Below are positions 18,941 to 20,848 of a stretch of 20,848 bases of DNA, in pieces. The DNA is from a virus: positions 1 to 20,848 of the IMG/VR virus record IMGVR_UViG_3300042451_002067; one strand, given 5' to 3'. The stretch's first letter is position 1, and each line of letters begins with the position of its first letter. Made by a program: the position numbers and the translations under genes. The notes under the pieces are model-generated. The model saw only the letters and a list, made by a program, of their open reading frames with translations, made no database searches and was not told the origin of the DNA.

Positions 18941-19302
18941 CGGAAACTATTGCAGCAATTGAGTTTTTTAAGGGTTCCTTTGGCGAGATTGGATCTGAGG
19001 TTTTTAATGGATCGCCGATCGCATTGATTGAGGTTAATAAATCTGTTGTTAATCGCGAAGCAGATCCTCAATCAGTAATAGATAAATTTGTTTTTGGGGA
19101 AGTCCCTACGGGGTTAATCAATGGAAGTAACGCCACTTTTACGGCAACCGATCAGTTTATCCCTGAATCGTTAGTCGTAAAGGTTAACGGGATAACCCAA
19201 AAGCTTACCAACGATTACACGGTATCAGGGGGGCTAACGATTAGCTTTCTTGTATCGCCTGTAGTTGGCGATTCAATTCTCATAGATTATATAAAGGTGT
19301 AA
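18937..19302 (+). CDS. tail/fibre-associated protein with a GD-Y type C-terminal domain (121 aa)
   Basis: The N-terminal half (MTETIAAIEFFKGSFGEIGS) is not recognised. The C-terminal half (residues about 55-121) runs PTGLINGSNATFTATDQFIP, LVVKVNGITQKLTNDYTVSG and VSPVVGDSILIDYIKV. This is a small beta domain (GSNATFT, VNG, DYTVSGG, I-F, SP-x-x-GD-x-I-x-[VI]-x-Y) often found at the ends of phage fibre or baseplate proteins. The next gene ends with the same domain. It overlaps the previous gene by ATGA and is followed 4 bases later by the fibre-like gene, which has AAGGTG ahead of its ATG. Confidence 0.55.
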   Translation: MTETIAAIEFFKGSFGEIGSEVFNGSPIALIEVNKSVVNREADPQSVIDKFVFGEVPTGLINGSNATFTATDQFIPESLVVKVNGITQKLTNDYTVSGGLTISFLVSPVVGDSILIDYIKV

Positions 19303-19306
19303 ATAT

Positions 19307-20146
19307 ATGGCTGCAACAGATATTGCTTCTAGGCAGATTAGAGACGGTGCTATTACCGACGCGAAAGTGGCGGCGGGTGCAGCGATCGCTACTAGTAAAT
19401 TGGCTGAAGGGGCTGATTTTGTACGGAGAGATGGCTCTGTAGCTTTCTCAGCCAACCAGTCAATGGGCGGTTTCAAGTTGACAAACTTAGGCGCTCCAAC
19501 GGCTGCTTCTAGTGATGCGGCTCGGATTTCTGATGTCGAGGCTGCGATCGCTGGTTTAAACTCAGCTTATAAATATCGCACCGTGCGAGTAGCAAGTACT
19601 GGCAACGTCACTATCTCAAACCCTGCTACAAGTACTTTTGACGGTGTAACCTTAACCAGCGGCGATCCTCTACTTGGTTCCATCCTTTTAAAAAATCAAA
19701 GCACAGCTACAGAAAATGGGCTTTATCTGTTTAATGGCAGTGGATCGGCTTTAACAAGGCTTAGTAACTCGGACGCTTGGAATGAATTTCCTGGTTCTTT
19801 GGTGTTTGTCAATGAAGGAACTGTCAATGCCAATACTAGATGGCAATGTACCTCAGACGATGGCGGTACGCTTGGTTCAACTGCGATCGCTTATACCCAA
19901 GATGTTTCGGGTGGACTCTCAAGCGCAAATTTTGTTGACAAAGAGACTCCAAGCGGATCAATTAACGGCTCAAATACAACTTTCACTCTTGCCAATACTC
20001 CAACTACAGGAAGTGAGCATGTATACCTAAATGGGCTTTTGCAAGAGTCGGGGTCTGGCAACGATTACACAATATCCACTAATACAATCACAATGCTTAC
20101 GGCTCCTATCTCTGGAGATAAAATTCGTGTTTCTTATCGGAGATAA
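19307..20146 (+). CDS. tail fibre-like protein (279 aa)
   Basis: The N-terminal part shows the pattern of phage tail fibre proteins: ASRQIRDGAITDAKVAAGAA, ADFVRRDGSVAFSANQSMGG and FKLTNLGAPTAASSDAARIS. These are the repeated attachment elements of side-tail-fibre-like proteins. A middle section (about 90-210) has ILLKNQSTATENGLYLFNGS, matching the common L-L-K-N-Q-x-x-x-x-E-N-G-L/I-Y fibre domain. The C-terminus (about 215-279) is a GSNTTFT / YLNGL / DYTIST / SGDKIRVSYRR domain like that of the preceding gene. It probably forms a trimeric fibre or spike for host recognition. AAGGTG precedes the ATG. Confidence 0.68.
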   Translation: MAATDIASRQIRDGAITDAKVAAGAAIATSKLAEGADFVRRDGSVAFSANQSMGGFKLTNLGAPTAASSDAARISDVEAAIAGLNSAYKYRTVRVASTGNVTISNPATSTFDGVTLTSGDPLLGSILLKNQSTATENGLYLFNGSGSALTRLSNSDAWNEFPGSLVFVNEGTVNANTRWQCTSDDGGTLGSTAIAYTQDVSGGLSSANFVDKETPSGSINGSNTTFTLANTPTTGSEHVYLNGLLQESGSGNDYTISTNTITMLTAPISGDKIRVSYRR

Positions 20147-20151
20147 CCTAA

Positions 20152-20784
20152 ATGCCAGTAACAAGGATTAGAGCTAGTAGCCAGTCCACAAAGGTTGTCA
20201 CGCTTACCAGCTCAAGCAACTTAACAGCCTGTAATGCCGACACTACCGATATCGGCATAATCACGCTCACAGAAAACACAACTTTTAGCAATCCTACAGG
20301 CACTCCTTTTGATGGGCAATTGCTCTTGTATCGAATCGTAAGTGCAAGTAGTTTTACGATCGCGTTCGACACAGATTTTGAACCTGCAAGCTCGCTTTCG
20401 TATCCACTGGCTACTACTGGCGGGAATAAACTTGACGAGATTGCGGCTCGTTGGAGTGCAACTAGATCTAAATGGATTTACGATGCAACAACGATCGGGG
20501 CGATCGCATCAGGACTAAGGACAGCCGTCGTTACTGTCGATTTCACAAGTCCATCCAAAGGAACATTTTTTAATGTGTCCGTTGCTAGCGCTTTGTCGGG
20601 CGATCGCATAGTGCCAACTCCTAGCCTCGTAATGCCATCGGGCGTTGATGAAGATGAGCTTGAGTGTGATCCTATCGTTGCCTATGGCTCTTGTACCAGT
20701 AACGGTACTGTCAGGCTATTTATCGGATCTGTTGACGGCAGTTTTATCTATGGTCAGCGAAATATAAATTTAGTAATAGGATAA
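20152..20784 (+). CDS. phage tail / baseplate structural protein (210 aa)
   Basis: A 210-residue Thr/Ser-rich protein. It has an N-terminal beta domain (TKVVTLTSSSNLTACNADTT, then TENTTFSNPTGTPFDGQLLL), a middle region with SYPLATTGGNKLDEIAARWS, and a C-terminal part containing VTVDFTSPSKGTFFNVSVAS and a run to the final INLVIG. The T-x-F-x-N-P-T-G-x-P-x-D-G-Q element is common in fibre or receptor-binding proteins of tailed phages. GGAGA nine bases before the ATG is a good ribosome binding site, and it begins 5 bases after the previous stop. A capping or receptor-binding component is the best guess from context. Confidence 0.55.
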   Translation: MPVTRIRASSQSTKVVTLTSSSNLTACNADTTDIGIITLTENTTFSNPTGTPFDGQLLLYRIVSASSFTIAFDTDFEPASSLSYPLATTGGNKLDEIAARWSATRSKWIYDATTIGAIASGLRTAVVTVDFTSPSKGTFFNVSVASALSGDRIVPTPSLVMPSGVDEDELECDPIVAYGSCTSNGTVRLFIGSVDGSFIYGQRNINLVIG

Positions 20785-20788
20785 AAAG

Positions 20789-20848
20789 ATGACTACTATC
20801 AACAGTTCAGACGGCTTAAGATTTCTGGATATTGAAGGGGGGATAAAT
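20789..20848 (+). CDS. start of a further tail-region gene, cut by the window end
   Basis: An ATG 4 bases after the previous stop opens a frame that runs off the window after 20 codons (MTTINSSDGLRFLDIEGGIN). An A-rich stretch but no clear Shine-Dalgarno sequence precedes it. The position continues the fibre/baseplate operon. Too short to identify. Confidence 0.5.
   Translation, partial: MTTINSSDGLRFLDIEGGIN

Noticed and set aside
19307-20848. Diversity-generating retroelement acting on the fibre genes
   Set aside because: No reverse transcriptase frame and no template/variable repeat pair are visible in the window.

Overview
The window reads as part of the late (structural) region of a tailed phage or prophage of a cyanobacterium. 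The evidence for a cyanobacterial host is the frequent HIP1-type octamer GCGATCGC (for example 4569-4576 and 4593-4600), present in structural and accessory genes alike. I see no terminase, integrase, replication or lysis gene, so temperate or lytic lifestyle cannot be decided. The host genus is not identifiable from the sequence alone.

Layout. 1-2558: end of a scaffold (probably protease-scaffold) gene, a decoration/structural protein, and a lambda gpE-like major capsid protein, ending in a strong bidirectional terminator. 2653-5683: head-completion genes (gp36-like, Mu gpF-like, Mu gpG-like) mixed with small unknown genes on both strands. 5685-6910: two tRNA or tRNA-like elements on the minus strand around a tail-terminator-like gene and an orphan HicB-like gene. 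6982-8184: a small structural protein and the probable tail tube protein. 8259-11786: accessory zone with minus-strand small-gene operons alternating with two related plus-strand genes, plus a candidate minus-strand non-coding RNA. 11893-13144: dUTPase, a small basic protein and a probable phage ABA-sandwich protein. 13193-16834: tape measure protein. 16926-17222: another minus-strand gene. 17349 to the end: portal protein followed by a tightly packed operon of baseplate/fibre-like proteins, the last one cut by the window edge.

The plus-strand late operon is repeatedly interrupted by short minus-strand genes. Most of these have their own promoter, and several end at a bidirectional terminator. 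Three plus-strand genes (6982, tape measure, portal) share an upstream element fitting a promoter TTGNCA-N17-TATTTT with a conserved CTCTGC in the spacer. For the tape measure and portal genes the start codon falls at the predicted transcription start, which suggests leaderless messages. The portal gene lies downstream of the tape measure, away from the other head genes, an unusual order.

Family assignments come from reading motifs by eye. Those for the capsid, gpF-like, gpG-like, tape measure, portal and dUTPase genes are the firmest. Most small genes remain of unknown function.
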